DNA from: Proteiniclasticum sp043951855
GTDB taxonomy: Bacteria > Bacillota > Clostridia > Clostridiales > Clostridiaceae
Reading direction: 5' to 3'
DNA length: 64,000 bases
Assembly (NCBI RefSeq): GCF_043951855.1
Contig: NZ_JBINJW010000001.1
Span: forward strand, 248,001-312,000
Positions 18,793 to 28,449 of this stretch are shown here, piece after piece. A model generated the notes under the pieces. The model ran no database searches. It was not told the origin of the DNA and saw only the letters and a list, made by a program, of their open reading frames with translations. Within the stretch, counting starts at the first letter, position 1; each line of letters starts with the position of its first letter. Both the position numbers and the translations under genes were made by a program.

Positions 18793-19803
18793 CTACTTCT
18801 TTCTGGATTCCATGACCTTTTCTTCCATCTCATGGATCTTCTTCACTTCCAGATGGGTGAGATTGGACATGGTCTCTTTTCTGAAATGAAGTCCCAGTTC
18901 ATCCCGGGTCATCTTTCTGTCTTTGGTCAGTTCTCTCCATGAGATCTTCTTTTTCCCCATATAGAGATCATAATCCACAATTCTTGTGCCGTCGTCCACG
19001 TATTCCATGCCCAGAAGAATCTTCTTGATGTATCTGGGCTCATAGAAGGTAAAGAACCTGACACTGTAGACATCCACTGCCAGAAGCATCTTGGGATAAT
19101 CCTTGGACCAGGTGCTGCCCAGCACAATCCCCATTTCAAGCTCCGTCAGCACATTCATGAGCCTGTCGAAATGAAGCTGAAAAGCGCCATACATATCGTA
19201 GATTCTGATATCCATTTCATACCATACTTTGTTCTTCAGACCACTATTGAGATATCTCAGCGCATTGCTGCGCAGCTCCTTATAAAGGGTGAAGTAGTTG
19301 TCGCTTACGAGCAGACATTTTTCCATGTAGATGTCGCTGAGCGTCACCTGGCGGTTCAGCGATTTGTCTGTCAGTGCGATGATGACCCCCTGCTCCAGAT
19401 TGCTGTTGATGAATTCCATAAGACTTCCTTCGACGCCTTTGTAGTCCTCCTGAAGCTCATCGAAGACCTTTTCCATATCCCCCACGGCTCTCATGATGAT
19501 GGTGCGGGAAACGATCTTGGTTCTTCTGATTCTGCAGGCGAATCCATTGTTTATCAGCCCTGCCAGTATCACGGAGGGTTCGTCTGTGATGACCAGCGCA
19601 TTTTTCTCATCGCTGGCTCGTACCACTCGCTCATCACTGGATGCCAGAAGAACGATGGTCTCACCTTCGGTGGCGAAACTGAATGCATCCATAAGCGAAA
19701 AAAGCTCCTTGCCGGAAGAAACGCCGAAATACCCTCTGATGCCTTCTTCCTCCTGGGTATCAATGAGAAGGATGCCTGGACCTGTTCTTAATAATTCAAC
19801 CAT
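18793..19803 (-). CDS. Uncharacterised protein linked to a phosphoesterase
   Basis: Soluble protein of 336 aa that I do not recognise. No signal peptide or TM. The first 120 residues look alpha/beta (PGILLIDTQEEEGIRGYFG, ETIVLLASSDERVV, ALVITDEPSVILAGLI), with no catalytic signature I can name. The C-terminal third is mixed alpha/beta and ends in a charged helix. It starts 19 nt after the metallophosphoesterase stop with AAGGAGAG before ATG, so the two form an operon and may act together. Confidence 0.6.
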   Translation of the reverse strand: MVELLRTGPGILLIDTQEEEGIRGYFGVSSGKELFSLMDAFSFATEGETIVLLASSDERVVRASDEKNALVITDEPSVILAGLINNGFACRIRRTKIVSRTIIMRAVGDMEKVFDELQEDYKGVEGSLMEFINSNLEQGVIIALTDKSLNRQVTLSDIYMEKCLLVSDNYFTLYKELRSNALRYLNSGLKNKVWYEMDIRIYDMYGAFQLHFDRLMNVLTELEMGIVLGSTWSKDYPKMLLAVDVYSVRFFTFYEPRYIKKILLGMEYVDDGTRIVDYDLYMGKKKISWRELTKDRKMTRDELGLHFRKETMSNLTHLEVKKIHEMEEKVMESRKK

Positions 19804-19822
19804 ACTACTCTCCTTGAAATTA

Positions 19823-20437
19823 TTATAATCCGCTCTTTACTCTTCTGTATCTGTAGCTGTCTGTCCCCCATGGGTATCTCAGCTCATGCACTTTTCCGCT
19901 GGAACCTTCTATGACATTGATGCTGGATACACCATTTAAAAACCATCTGGTTCTCACCTTATGATTCTTCTTCTCCGGGTTGTGACCATACAGATTGTAA
20001 TCCCTGGGATCCGTAATGACATCTTCATAGTAATGGGAGAGATGGAAATCATGTCCCTCAATTTTCATCATCGCACTCATTTCAACGAGACTGCTTCGGG
20101 TAACCATCTCTTTCACTTTTCTGTATTTATCATGATTCCCCATGACTAGATAGACTTCATCCGCAGAAGAAAATTCCATGATCCTTATGATTTTCCGTGC
20201 ATCATTCAGGAATTCATTCATGAGATGCTCGTTGAATTCCAGCTTGATGTGATCCGCCAGATCGCCTGTGTGGATGATGACTTTGGGTTTCATTTTTCGT
20301 ATCAGTCTTCTTATGGCCGGATAGATGGCCAGTGGTGTATCCGAGATGTGCAGAATAAGGTCCTTCTTTCCCCTGATTTCTTCGGGGATGTAGATTCTGC
20401 CCAGCGCACTGTACACACCTGTTTTCAGTTTCTTCAT
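19823..20437 (-). CDS. Calcineurin-like metallophosphoesterase with altered first metal motif
   Basis: About 204 aa. Recognisable motifs are HTGDLAD (GDxxD), VMGNHDKY (GNHD), HLSHYYED (third motif, normally with His-Gly) and LYGHNP (GH). The first motif, usually DxH, reads ISDTPLAI, so the expected His is a Pro; this could weaken metal site 1. The start at 20437 is chosen because AAGGAG lies 6 nt before that ATG, against earlier ATGs (20470, 20455) without usable sites. Co-transcribed with the unknown 336-aa protein downstream. Confidence 0.75.
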   Translation of the reverse strand: MKKLKTGVYSALGRIYIPEEIRGKKDLILHISDTPLAIYPAIRRLIRKMKPKVIIHTGDLADHIKLEFNEHLMNEFLNDARKIIRIMEFSSADEVYLVMGNHDKYRKVKEMVTRSSLVEMSAMMKIEGHDFHLSHYYEDVITDPRDYNLYGHNPEKKNHKVRTRWFLNGVSSINVIEGSSGKVHELRYPWGTDSYRYRRVKSGL

Positions 20438-20512
20438 TTCTTTCTCCTTGAACATTCCTTCTTCCATCATACCATACTGGAATTCCCTGAAACAGATGGA
20501 ATTTAAGGCTCA

Positions 20513-20544
20513 ACAAGGACTGTTCCTTCTAGAACAGCCCTTGT
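20513..20544 (-). terminator. Possible terminator after the alpha-amylase gene
   Basis: ACAAGGACTGTTC pairs with GAACAGCCCTTGT with one mismatch around a 6-nt loop. The T-tract is poor on both strands, so this is a weaker call. Confidence 0.5.
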
Positions 20545-20569
20545 CTGTATTCATTATCGCATCTTCAGA

Positions 20570-22030
20570 TCATCCAAGATCAATTTCATTTTCAAGCCAT
20601 ACGGAAATGCTGCCCGCTTCAGCAGGAAAATCTCCATAGCCTTCTTCATTCACCGTCACCTGGTCTTCGCAGTTTCCCGTGAAATCCCTGAATATTCTTC
20701 CACTCTGATTCTCTCCCATGAACATGGAAATATACTTCTTCTCCATGGTGGAGATCACCACTGCACATTTTCCGGGATGATCTTCATTTCCGTTTCTGAC
20801 CCAACCGATGAGATCCTTTTCCTTGAAGTAATCATCCTGCTCTCCATAAGCGTGGTTTTTCCGGATCAGAGCGAGGATATCAATCTGATCTTTATGTGGC
20901 TCGATCATGAATTCTCCTCCGATGCCGTAGTAATCCCCATAGAATACACAGGGATATCCATCTTTACGAAGCAGAATGATGCCATAGGCGATTTCCTTGA
21001 ACCATGGCTCTACATAGGATTCCAGAGACTGTCCGGGTTCGGAATCATGATTGTCCACAAAAGTGACGCTCATGGGCGGATTCTCCTTGGTGATGGTTTC
21101 TTCGAATAGATTCCTGAGATCGTAGTTTTCCGCATCCTTGGATGCGTTGTAGAGACTGAAATGCAGCCCCACATCAAAAAGATCCATATTGAATTTTGTG
21201 GACTTCATGAATTTCGTGTTGTTTTTGATTCCATGTTCCCAGTACTCTCCCAGGAGATAGAACTCGTCTCCCATTCTTTCCTTGATGTGATTGCTCAATT
21301 CCTCCAGAAAAGCGCTGTCGATGTGTTTCACTGCATCGAATCTTATTCCATCCAGATGCAGTTCATCAATGAACCAGTCGATCCATCTCTTCAGCTCTTC
21401 CTTCACATCCGGATGTGCATGGTCGATATCTGCGAACATCAGATAGTCGAAGTTCCCATTGTCATGGGATACACCCCAGTTCCATCCTTTATTCTCACCA
21501 AGGATCCTATAGATTCCCGTATCACCCGTGAGGGTGTCATAATCCACACCGGAGAAGTGGTTGTAGTTCCAGGTGAATTCAGAATACTTCCCGTTTCTTC
21601 CGGGAAAATTGAACCCTGTCCAGGCCTTGATTTTTTTCGGCTTTTCGATGTCTTTTGTACGATCGTTTCTGTCAACTTTAACAGCCTCGAATTCTTCTTC
21701 AAAATCCGCACCAGCCTTATGGTTCAGGACCACATCCGCATAGACATGCATCCCCTCTTCATGAATGGCGTGGATGAGATCAAGAAGTTCCTCCCTGGGT
21801 CCGTATTTTGTTCTTACTGAACCTTTCTGGTCGAATTCACCCAGATCGTAGAGATCATAGATGCCATAGCCTGTGTCATTTGTTCCTGTGGCCTTGCATA
21901 CCGGTGGAAGCCACACGGATGTTACACCGATCCGCTTCAGATCCACCAGCTTCTTCTTGAGATCTTTATAGTAATTTCCGTCATCAGGGATATACCATTC
22001 GAATCCCTGAAACATTAATCCGTTCATCAT
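20570..22030 (-). CDS. GH13 cytoplasmic alpha-amylase (GH13_5-like)
   Basis: About 486 aa, no signal peptide, so acts inside the cell on maltodextrins or storage glucan. GH13 regions: DVVLNH (I), GIRFDAVKHI with the nucleophile Asp (II), LGEYW with Glu (III) and FVDNHDSE (IV). N-terminal NGLMFQGFEWY is typical of Bacillus-type liquefying amylases. The frame runs to an ATG at 22054, but GAGGT sits 7-8 nt before ATG 22030, which I prefer. It complements the alpha-glucosidase at 3935. Confidence 0.93.
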   Translation of the reverse strand: MMNGLMFQGFEWYIPDDGNYYKDLKKKLVDLKRIGVTSVWLPPVCKATGTNDTGYGIYDLYDLGEFDQKGSVRTKYGPREELLDLIHAIHEEGMHVYADVVLNHKAGADFEEEFEAVKVDRNDRTKDIEKPKKIKAWTGFNFPGRNGKYSEFTWNYNHFSGVDYDTLTGDTGIYRILGENKGWNWGVSHDNGNFDYLMFADIDHAHPDVKEELKRWIDWFIDELHLDGIRFDAVKHIDSAFLEELSNHIKERMGDEFYLLGEYWEHGIKNNTKFMKSTKFNMDLFDVGLHFSLYNASKDAENYDLRNLFEETITKENPPMSVTFVDNHDSEPGQSLESYVEPWFKEIAYGIILLRKDGYPCVFYGDYYGIGGEFMIEPHKDQIDILALIRKNHAYGEQDDYFKEKDLIGWVRNGNEDHPGKCAVVISTMEKKYISMFMGENQSGRIFRDFTGNCEDQVTVNEEGYGDFPAEAGSISVWLENEIDLG

Positions 22031-22089
22031 CTTCGGCACCTCTTCTGTATTCATTGTGTTCTTTTGATATCATTATACACAATTTTCAC

Positions 22090-23682
22090 CTATTTCACCC
22101 TAAATGTCTGCGGAGCTTTTCTGTAGACCAGAACCACCGCTGCTGCACCGTACAGAAGGGAGAACAGAATGATGAAAGGAAGAAAGCTGGCTGCAGCGGT
22201 TCTGATCTGCATGGCCATGTAGGAAGCGAAGTAGACCAGCCCGTTGATGATGCTGAATATGGGACTCTTCACCTCCATGGAAGAGGTGTAGGGCTGGAAA
22301 ATATAGTACATGAACATATAGTGGATGGAGAAAAACAGCGCCAGGGACACAATCATGAGAAGCACCGGCAGAATCTCTCTGTAGTTTTCCGCTCCGGAGA
22401 AGTAGGTTACCAGTAGAAGTCCTATGATGATACCCAGCGTCGGAATCATATTGCCCAGAATGATTCTTTTCAGTCGAAGCCCGAACATCTTAAGGAGTGC
22501 TTTCGGCTGTCTGTAGAATCCGTATCGCATCATGGAAAGATCGCAGTTATAAAACATGGCTTTGGTGTCCCTGTTGGCGTTGCACAGAAGATACATGATG
22601 AAGATGAAGAGCGTGTATTGGGTGCTCAGACCCGATGACAGCTCGATCAGAATGTTCTCCTCTGTAAGCATGTTTCCACCGAAGATCAGCAGGAATGCGG
22701 CCACCACAATGGCTGTCTTGACAAAGACGGGCTTTCTGAAAAACTTCCTGTGACGATCAAAAAACAGGGCATTGAGAAATGCATATCCTTCCTTTTCCTT
22801 ATACCTGTCATGATCCAGATATTCCTCCCCGAAATCCTTGTCGTTCATCTTGACATCGGCAAATCTTGCTTCCTTCACTGCAGTCTGCAGTTTTGTCATC
22901 TTCTCAAGGCTGGTGGCTCTGCTGGCCACTTCCGTATACCCTTTGAATCTTGTGATGTAGACTACAGATGCGGCGCCAAGCAGAAATACCGCTGCCATGA
23001 AAGCCGGATGAAGCAGGATGCCTCCCCCGTCAAAACCAGGTATCAGGAAATAGAGGCCATACCCTGAGGCAAAGACCATAAGATACAGTATGATCAGGAC
23101 CACATTATGTTCTTCCAGAACAAAGCTCTTCTTCTCGAATCCGTACAGATGCATCGCTTCTGCGATCAGCGACGTCATGGTGGCCATCACCGAAAGGAGA
23201 AGCGCTGTCAGCATGTTCATCCCGATGAGATTTCCTATGAGAAGAAAAGACAGTGTTCTTCCCGTGAATTTAAACCCTTCTTTCTTCAGAAGATGGGCGA
23301 AGGTATATGCCTTCGCATTCATTCTCATTTCCTTGATCATGATGAACTTCTGGTGGTTCAGCTCCAATGTGAGTGAACTTATCAGTCTCAGCACAAAATA
23401 GAACATGAGAACCAGCGTCAGCGGGTTCGGATTTCCTCCTTCTCCCAGAAGAAACTGAGTCAGAAAAATAAAAACCCCAGGGAGAATCAGCGCCTTCATG
23501 GCACTCCATACAAAGTGATAGATAAATGCCACATAGCCCAGACCGCTTTTTATTTTCAGGATGGAATAGCTGGTGGACTTCAGTATATTCTTAAGAAAGA
23601 ACAGTTTTTTCAGAAAGTAGAGAAAGCCGTTGATGAAGATCGACGTCTCTACCTTCATGATGGTAAGCACACTACTAAACAT
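22090..23682 (-). CDS. ABC-2-type exporter permease
   Basis: Polytopic membrane protein of 530 aa with about 12 hydrophobic segments in two clusters separated by a soluble stretch near residues 250-300. It overlaps the ATPase gene by 8 nt and has GAAGGAGC before its ATG. Resembles the large permeases of ABC-2 exporters of Firmicutes; no substrate can be named. Confidence 0.7.
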   Translation of the reverse strand: MFSSVLTIMKVETSIFINGFLYFLKKLFFLKNILKSTSYSILKIKSGLGYVAFIYHFVWSAMKALILPGVFIFLTQFLLGEGGNPNPLTLVLMFYFVLRLISSLTLELNHQKFIMIKEMRMNAKAYTFAHLLKKEGFKFTGRTLSFLLIGNLIGMNMLTALLLSVMATMTSLIAEAMHLYGFEKKSFVLEEHNVVLIILYLMVFASGYGLYFLIPGFDGGGILLHPAFMAAVFLLGAASVVYITRFKGYTEVASRATSLEKMTKLQTAVKEARFADVKMNDKDFGEEYLDHDRYKEKEGYAFLNALFFDRHRKFFRKPVFVKTAIVVAAFLLIFGGNMLTEENILIELSSGLSTQYTLFIFIMYLLCNANRDTKAMFYNCDLSMMRYGFYRQPKALLKMFGLRLKRIILGNMIPTLGIIIGLLLVTYFSGAENYREILPVLLMIVSLALFFSIHYMFMYYIFQPYTSSMEVKSPIFSIINGLVYFASYMAMQIRTAAASFLPFIILFSLLYGAAAVVLVYRKAPQTFRVK

Positions 23683-24382
23683 CTTTTCGCTCCTTCAGCC
23701 TCTCAATGATTTCTTCCTCGAAGTTCGGATCTGCGAGCATCTCGTGATCCAGAAGAGACAGCTTTCCGTCATTCAGGATGACGATCTCATCGCAGAGATC
23801 CGTAGCAAGCTGCAGAATATGGGTGGAGAATATAATGATGTGGTCCTGCCTGATGCTCTTGAGAAGCTTCTTGATTTCCAGTGCCACCACCACATCCAGA
23901 GAAGTCAGAGGTTCATCAAGGAGAATCACCGGTGGTTTTGCAATGAGAAACAGAAGCATCTGAAGCTTGTTCTTCATCCCGTGGGAATATCCCTTGATGA
24001 GACGATGTCTGTCCTCTTCATCAATCTTGATGAGATTGAAGTAATCATCTATGGTTTCTTCCCCTTTCAGTTTCTCCTTGTTGATGTCCATGAAGAATCT
24101 TATGAATTCATACCCTGTGAGAAAATCAGGAAGAACGGGGGAAGAATAGACATAGCTGAGATCTTCTATGGTAAGGTCTCTTGTTTCCCCATGAATCGTA
24201 AGATTCATGATTCCTCCATCCTCTTTGACTTCGTCGGCAAGAATGTTGAAGAGGGTCGTTTTACCCGCCCCATTTCTACCAAGAAGTGCATAAATCTTTC
24301 CATTTTCAAAGTCAAAAGATACGTCTTTCAGTACTTCCTTGTTATCGAAAGATTTGGTGATCTGTTCCAGTTGCAGTTTCAT
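23675..24382 (-). CDS. ABC transporter ATP-binding protein
   Basis: About 235 aa. Walker A GRNGAGKTT, Walker B VILLDEPLTSLD, H-loop FSTH. The signature is degenerate, reading YSHGMKNKL where LSGGQ is usual, a form seen in ABC-2 exporters. Start placed at ATG 24382, 6 nt after GAGGTG; an ATG 9 nt earlier overlaps the spacer. Pairs with the overlapping permease gene. A 27-bp inverted repeat covers its likely -10. Confidence 0.85.
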   Translation of the reverse strand: MKLQLEQITKSFDNKEVLKDVSFDFENGKIYALLGRNGAGKTTLFNILADEVKEDGGIMNLTIHGETRDLTIEDLSYVYSSPVLPDFLTGYEFIRFFMDINKEKLKGEETIDDYFNLIKIDEEDRHRLIKGYSHGMKNKLQMLLFLIAKPPVILLDEPLTSLDVVVALEIKKLLKSIRQDHIIIFSTHILQLATDLCDEIVILNDGKLSLLDHEMLADPNFEEEIIERLKERKDV

Positions 24383-24402
24383 ATCATACACCTCGCATTA
24401 TT

Positions 24403-24429
24403 TTTATATGGTTTATTATACCATATAAA
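24403..24429 (-). promoter_or_regulatory. Operator-like inverted repeat over the ABC exporter -10 box
   Basis: TTTATATGGT (24403-24412) and ACCATATAAA (24420-24429) are perfect 10-bp arms around 7 nt. Read on the minus strand, TATAAT (24420-24415) falls at the centre, so a bound protein would block RNA polymerase. The arrangement resembles the YtrA/GntR control of ABC-2 exporters, but no such regulator gene is adjacent. Confidence 0.6.
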
Positions 24430-24735
24430 GAGATAAATTATAACTTATTTTTGAATCCGATTCTGTTAAATTCCAGTCAATCCACTATATCATACCATCG
24501 CTTCTGATCGTGAAACAGCAAACATGAACTATTATTGTGAAAACAGATGAGAATCAAAGCAGTTTGATAAACACCACCTTTGATTAATATATAGCTACAT
24601 ATTTCTGAGATATTGAATATATGAAAACACTTTGTAAACACAATATTTCTTAACACTTTATTTCATGTTTATCAACATCTTACGGGTAGAATGAATTATG
24701 TAACAAACTATTATTTTTTTTAAAGGAGTGATCTC
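24430..24735. other. AT-rich intergenic stretch, no gene seen
   Basis: Divergent spacer between the ABC exporter and the TM-helix channel gene. It holds stop codons in all frames and several promoter-like TTGATT, TATATA and TAGAAT hexamers, none decisive. An AAAGGAG ribosome site precedes ATG 24736. Confidence 0.5.
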
Positions 24736-26067
24736 ATGAACGAATTAACCGCTAATCTGGAACAGAGTCTACCTGACATACTCTTTGGTATACTTTTCCT
24801 CATCATTGCCATCATAGCCGGTTATATAGTGAAGAATCTGATTGTAAAAGGCGCAAAGGCATTAAAGCTGGATCAGAAATTCGGTGACAGCGCGAAGGAA
24901 GCGAACAGCATTCCTGAACTTCTTGGTAAACTTGGATTTATCTTAACAGTTCTATTCTTCTTACCAGGAATCTTTGACCGATTCGGACTGAATAATATTT
25001 CCGCACCACTGACCGGTATGCTTGGAACCTTCCTTGGATACATTCCAAGACTCATAGGTGCAGCACTCCTGCTCTTCTTGGGATTTGTCATCGCTAAGAT
25101 CGTACAGCAGCTGACCATGGGATTCCTTGAAAGAGTGAAAGTGGATAAGCTGAAAGACAAAATGGGGCTCACAGATCCAAAGACACCAGAAGAACCCTCA
25201 AAGAATTCCCTTTCCTTTGCTGATCTGGGTGGAAAAGTACTCTATGTCATCGTACTGATTCCATTCATCATTGCAGCACTGGAAGTCCTTAACATTGATG
25301 CCATTACAGATCCTGCAGTGACCATGCTGACCAGTATCACAAGCATCATTCCGCAGATTCTGGCTGCTGGTATCCTCATCCTCATCGGTATCTTCATTGC
25401 CAAACTGGTTGGAGATCTGGTTGAAAACATCATTGATGGATTCGGTATCTCCGATAAAGTCGCTGATGTCATGGATGAACCAAGAGCCACCGGTTTTGAT
25501 CTGGGAAGAGTTGTCGGTATCGTGGTAAAAGCCCTGATCATCCTGTTCTTCACAGTTCAGGCATTTGATCTCATCGGACTTACAATTTTCCAGACCATAG
25601 GCGGAGCAGTCATTGCTTATCTGCCAATGATCTTAAGCGCACTGCTGATCCTTCTGGGTGGATATGTGCTAGGCTCCATTGCCAAGAGATTCATTGTTGA
25701 CACCCTGCCGCAGGCAAGATTCGCAGCCATGATCATAAAAGGTGTGATCATTACCATCGCAGCCCTCATGGCGCTGTCACACTTAGGCATCGGTGCACTG
25801 TTCGTGGAAACCCTGTTCATCGCCATCATCGTAGCAACTGCAGTGGCATTTGCCATCGCGTTCGGTATCGGTGGTAGAGACTTCGCAAAAAACACCTTGC
25901 AGAAGCTGGAGAAGAACATGGAAGAAAACAAAGGAAACATGAAGGAAATCCAGAAGAAGCTGGAAGCGGAAGATCGACTGAAAGAAACCGAGCAGAAAGC
26001 GAAAATGGATGAGCTGAGAAACGAGGGACCTGTAATCACAGAAGTACACCATGATGAGGATAAATAA
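24736..26067 (+). CDS. TM-helix-repeat mechanosensitive-channel-like protein
   Basis: Membrane protein of 443 aa built from repeated amphipathic TM_helix units (IPRLIGAALLLFLGFVIAKIV, IPQILAAGILILIGIFIAKLV and LPMILSALLILLGGYVLGS in the three copies), as in the CmpX/TM_helix proteins annotated as mechanosensitive channels. It lacks an obvious MscS beta domain. The C-terminus after about residue 385 is a highly charged coiled coil (Lys/Glu rich). Probably an osmotic or envelope-stress channel; that role is inferred from the family. Confidence 0.8.
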   Translation: MNELTANLEQSLPDILFGILFLIIAIIAGYIVKNLIVKGAKALKLDQKFGDSAKEANSIPELLGKLGFILTVLFFLPGIFDRFGLNNISAPLTGMLGTFLGYIPRLIGAALLLFLGFVIAKIVQQLTMGFLERVKVDKLKDKMGLTDPKTPEEPSKNSLSFADLGGKVLYVIVLIPFIIAALEVLNIDAITDPAVTMLTSITSIIPQILAAGILILIGIFIAKLVGDLVENIIDGFGISDKVADVMDEPRATGFDLGRVVGIVVKALIILFFTVQAFDLIGLTIFQTIGGAVIAYLPMILSALLILLGGYVLGSIAKRFIVDTLPQARFAAMIIKGVIITIAALMALSHLGIGALFVETLFIAIIVATAVAFAIAFGIGGRDFAKNTLQKLEKNMEENKGNMKEIQKKLEAEDRLKETEQKAKMDELRNEGPVITEVHHDEDK

Positions 26068-26115
26068 TCTTCACTGATAAGAAGTAAGTTCCCCCTTTCT
26101 TCTTGGATATAAAAG

Positions 26116-26153
26116 TGACCACCTTGGATGAAGATCCCTGGTGGTCATCTTTT
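26116..26153 (+). terminator. Terminator after the TM-helix channel gene
   Basis: TGACCACC (26116-26123) pairs with GGTGGTCA (26140-26147), followed by TCTTTT. Confidence 0.7.
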
Positions 26154-26252
26154 CGGGCGGAAACAGTCCATTTCCACTCTGACAGAACATGAAATGAATT
26201 TATAATCTGTACTTGATGCGGCTCCTGATTCTTCCTTCCATATCAGAAGCTG

Positions 26253-27209
26253 CTAGGGCTTTTCAGAAAAAATGTCTTCATGATCCAGAATATCCTCAAG
26301 TTCTCCATACTTCAATGTGAGCTTTTCCCTGGTAAAGGTTACGGCACTTTCATATTCCCGATCTTTCAGCTCACCCGTGGAAGGGGTCTGTCTCACCTTG
26401 AAGGTCACCATGCCGGCATTATCAATGAGGCAGAAGAGTGCAGCGGCATTTTTCTCCATGTTCTCATATATATTATTCACCGGATTTTCGGATGGAAACA
26501 CAATGGTTCCCGCCATCTCTTCCACCGGCTCATAATAGGCCACGATCCCATAAGGCTCGGTTCCTGTCTTTAATGCCAGATATCTCTGGACATAGCCGCT
26601 TCCAGGGGAAGGAAGCTTGGACAGGATTTCTCCCACCTTGCCATGGTTACCCACATAAGGTGTTTCCAGTTCTTTCAGTTCTTCCACAGAAAAGCTCTGC
26701 TGATCCACAATGATGTTGATTCCATAGTCCGCATGTCCACGCTGCCCATAATCCATAAGGAGGCAATACACATAATCTCCAGAATCCTCTTCCACATGGA
26801 GCACAAGGGTATCTCCATTGATGCTGTAGCTGGCATCCTTGATTTTCTCTGTGCTTCCTTTGGCATAGACTTCGAAATGAACCACATCTATAGGCAGATA
26901 CCCCTGTTCATCAGAAATACTCATATAGACTTTCTGCCCCTTGCTCGCTTCCAGTGTATTCTTTTCCTCATAGGTGAACATGGCTGGATGGTCAGCATCG
27001 GCTACGACGCTTCGGTCCCCGCTTGTCCACTCATAAGTCCCTATGGCTGCTTCCTTTCTGACCGCATCATTCATTAGCACATGAATGGTGGGAGGTCTGC
27101 TTTCCTCCTGTGAACGGTCCAGAACGGCGAACAGTACAAAGCTGAAAAGAAGAAGCGTCAGGATGCCCATGAAGATATTTCTGCTTTTCCTTCTTTTTAT
27201 TTCAGTCAT
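26253..27209 (-). CDS. Membrane-anchored extracellular protein, DUF4825-like C-terminus
   Basis: Protein of 318 aa with a basic N-terminus, one TM anchor (about 12-30) and an outside domain. From about residue 180, ELETPYVGNHGKVGEILSKLP and EPYGIVAYYEP resemble the DUF4825 pattern, which is found in BlaR1/MecR1-associated and secreted Firmicute proteins. Residues 40-170 are unassigned. AAGGAGACATATC precedes the start. Monocistronic; function unknown. Confidence 0.6.
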   Translation of the reverse strand: MTEIKRRKSRNIFMGILTLLLFSFVLFAVLDRSQEESRPPTIHVLMNDAVRKEAAIGTYEWTSGDRSVVADADHPAMFTYEEKNTLEASKGQKVYMSISDEQGYLPIDVVHFEVYAKGSTEKIKDASYSINGDTLVLHVEEDSGDYVYCLLMDYGQRGHADYGINIIVDQQSFSVEELKELETPYVGNHGKVGEILSKLPSPGSGYVQRYLALKTGTEPYGIVAYYEPVEEMAGTIVFPSENPVNNIYENMEKNAAALFCLIDNAGMVTFKVRQTPSTGELKDREYESAVTFTREKLTLKYGELEDILDHEDIFSEKP

Positions 27210-27338
27210 GATATGTCTCCTTTTATGTTCGGATATTTCCTTTCTATCTTTACTTTATCTAGAAGAGTTTAAATCAATAGCGATACCCGCTTATTTTTTC
27301 TTTAATTTTAAGTGAAGATTCTTTCTAATTCCATCTTC

Positions 27339-27821
27339 CTACAGAATCCTGAAATACTGATTGATTCCATGCCAGCTGCCGAATTTATACCCCACCTGAG
27401 GAAGATGTCCTGCATAGGTGAACCCCATGGCTGTGAAGGCTCTGCTGCTGGCTTCATTTTCAGAAGTAACGATGGCTACCGCGGTCTTCATCCCCTTTTC
27501 CTTCAGCCTTTTCAGCAGTTCCTTCATCAGTGCGCTGCCATATCCGTTTTTCAGCTCCTCCTTATGGACATACACAGACACCTCCACCGTTCTGTCGTAG
27601 GCCTTCCGATCTCTGAAACGGCCGCCGTAGGCATAGCCTGCAATATGGCCTTCCTTCTCCAGCACCAGAAAAACATACTTCTCTCCATTTTCACTGATTC
27701 TCTTCTCCATTTCAGAAATCTCCGGTACATCATATTCAAAGGAAACTGCCGTGTTTTCCACATAATGGCTGTAGATGCCAAGAATCTCCTTCCCATCACT
27801 TGATTTCGCTTCTCTGATCAT
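27339..27821 (-). CDS. GNAT acetyltransferase (phosphinothricin acetyltransferase-like)
   Basis: About 160 aa. The pattern SDGKEILGIYSHYVENTAVSFEY and VEVSVYVH followed by NGYGSALMKELL (acetyl-CoA loop) matches the Pat/YwnH group, which acetylates amino-acid-like amines such as methionine sulfoximine. Start moved to ATG 27821 (MIREAKSSDG), preceded by AAGGGAG, instead of a far upstream ATG at 27887. No partner gene. The 27822-28162 gap upstream holds no recognisable gene; promoter-like TAAAAT lies at 27991. Confidence 0.85.
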   Translation of the reverse strand: MIREAKSSDGKEILGIYSHYVENTAVSFEYDVPEISEMEKRISENGEKYVFLVLEKEGHIAGYAYGGRFRDRKAYDRTVEVSVYVHKEELKNGYGSALMKELLKRLKEKGMKTAVAIVTSENEASSRAFTAMGFTYAGHLPQVGYKFGSWHGINQYFRIL

Positions 27822-28162
27822 AAGAATCGCTCCCTTCTTTATAATTATCTTGTTCCTTTCTTCCATTATATTCCTTAAGAGTCTCAAAGTAAGCGGAAAG
27901 TTTCATTATGAATCCGTTTCGTAGGAGCAAGAAACATTGTGTAAAATGCATTTCTTTCCTACTTTGGTGTAAAAACTTTTTTCTCTATGCTAAAATGGAA
28001 CTATTCATACTGATGCATCAGGAAAGCATGTTCCATGACTGAGAAGGAACTGCATACCTAGAAAAATCGAAAACATCATGAAAGAGACATGAAACTCATC
28101 GCTCTAGGCCCTAGCGGTGCAATGAAGTATATTCAAACTGAATTACGAGGAGGAAAGAGAAA

Positions 28163-28438
28163 ATGAGAGTGGAACACGAAGATAATAGAATTTATCTGAT
28201 GAACGAGGAAGAAATCGAAGCCGGTGAAATCCTGTTTGAACTTGCGGGGGATGACATTCTGGTTGTGAATCACACCTATGTGCACGACGGATTCAGCGGT
28301 CAGGGCGTAGGCAAGAAGCTCATAACAGCGGTGGTTGAAAGAGCCCGGGAAGAAGGACGGAAAATCAGACCTGTCTGTGAATTCGCCCAGGCGATTCTTA
28401 CAAAGAATGAAGACTATCATGATATGCTGGAAAAATAG
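28163..28438 (+). CDS. Small GNAT-fold (YjdJ-like) N-acetyltransferase
   Basis: Compact single-domain protein of 91 aa. NHTYVHDGFSGQGVGKKLITAVVERAREEGRKIRPVCEFA shows the GxGxG/A acetyl-CoA site and the conserved CxFA-type end of the small GCN5-related family. Substrate unknown. GAGGAGG precedes the ATG. Monocistronic and closed by a strong terminator. Confidence 0.85.
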   Translation: MRVEHEDNRIYLMNEEEIEAGEILFELAGDDILVVNHTYVHDGFSGQGVGKKLITAVVERAREEGRKIRPVCEFAQAILTKNEDYHDMLEK

Positions 28439-28449
28439 TGCAGCTTGAC

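Noticed and set aside
22090..24382. Antimicrobial-peptide resistance (BceAB-type) exporter
   Set aside because: The permease has no large extracellular domain and there is no BceRS-type two-component system next to it.
27888..28162. Structured RNA or small gene between the two GNAT genes
   Set aside because: Only a weak hairpin around CGCT/AGCG (28098-28117) and scattered promoter-like words; no family match or frame.
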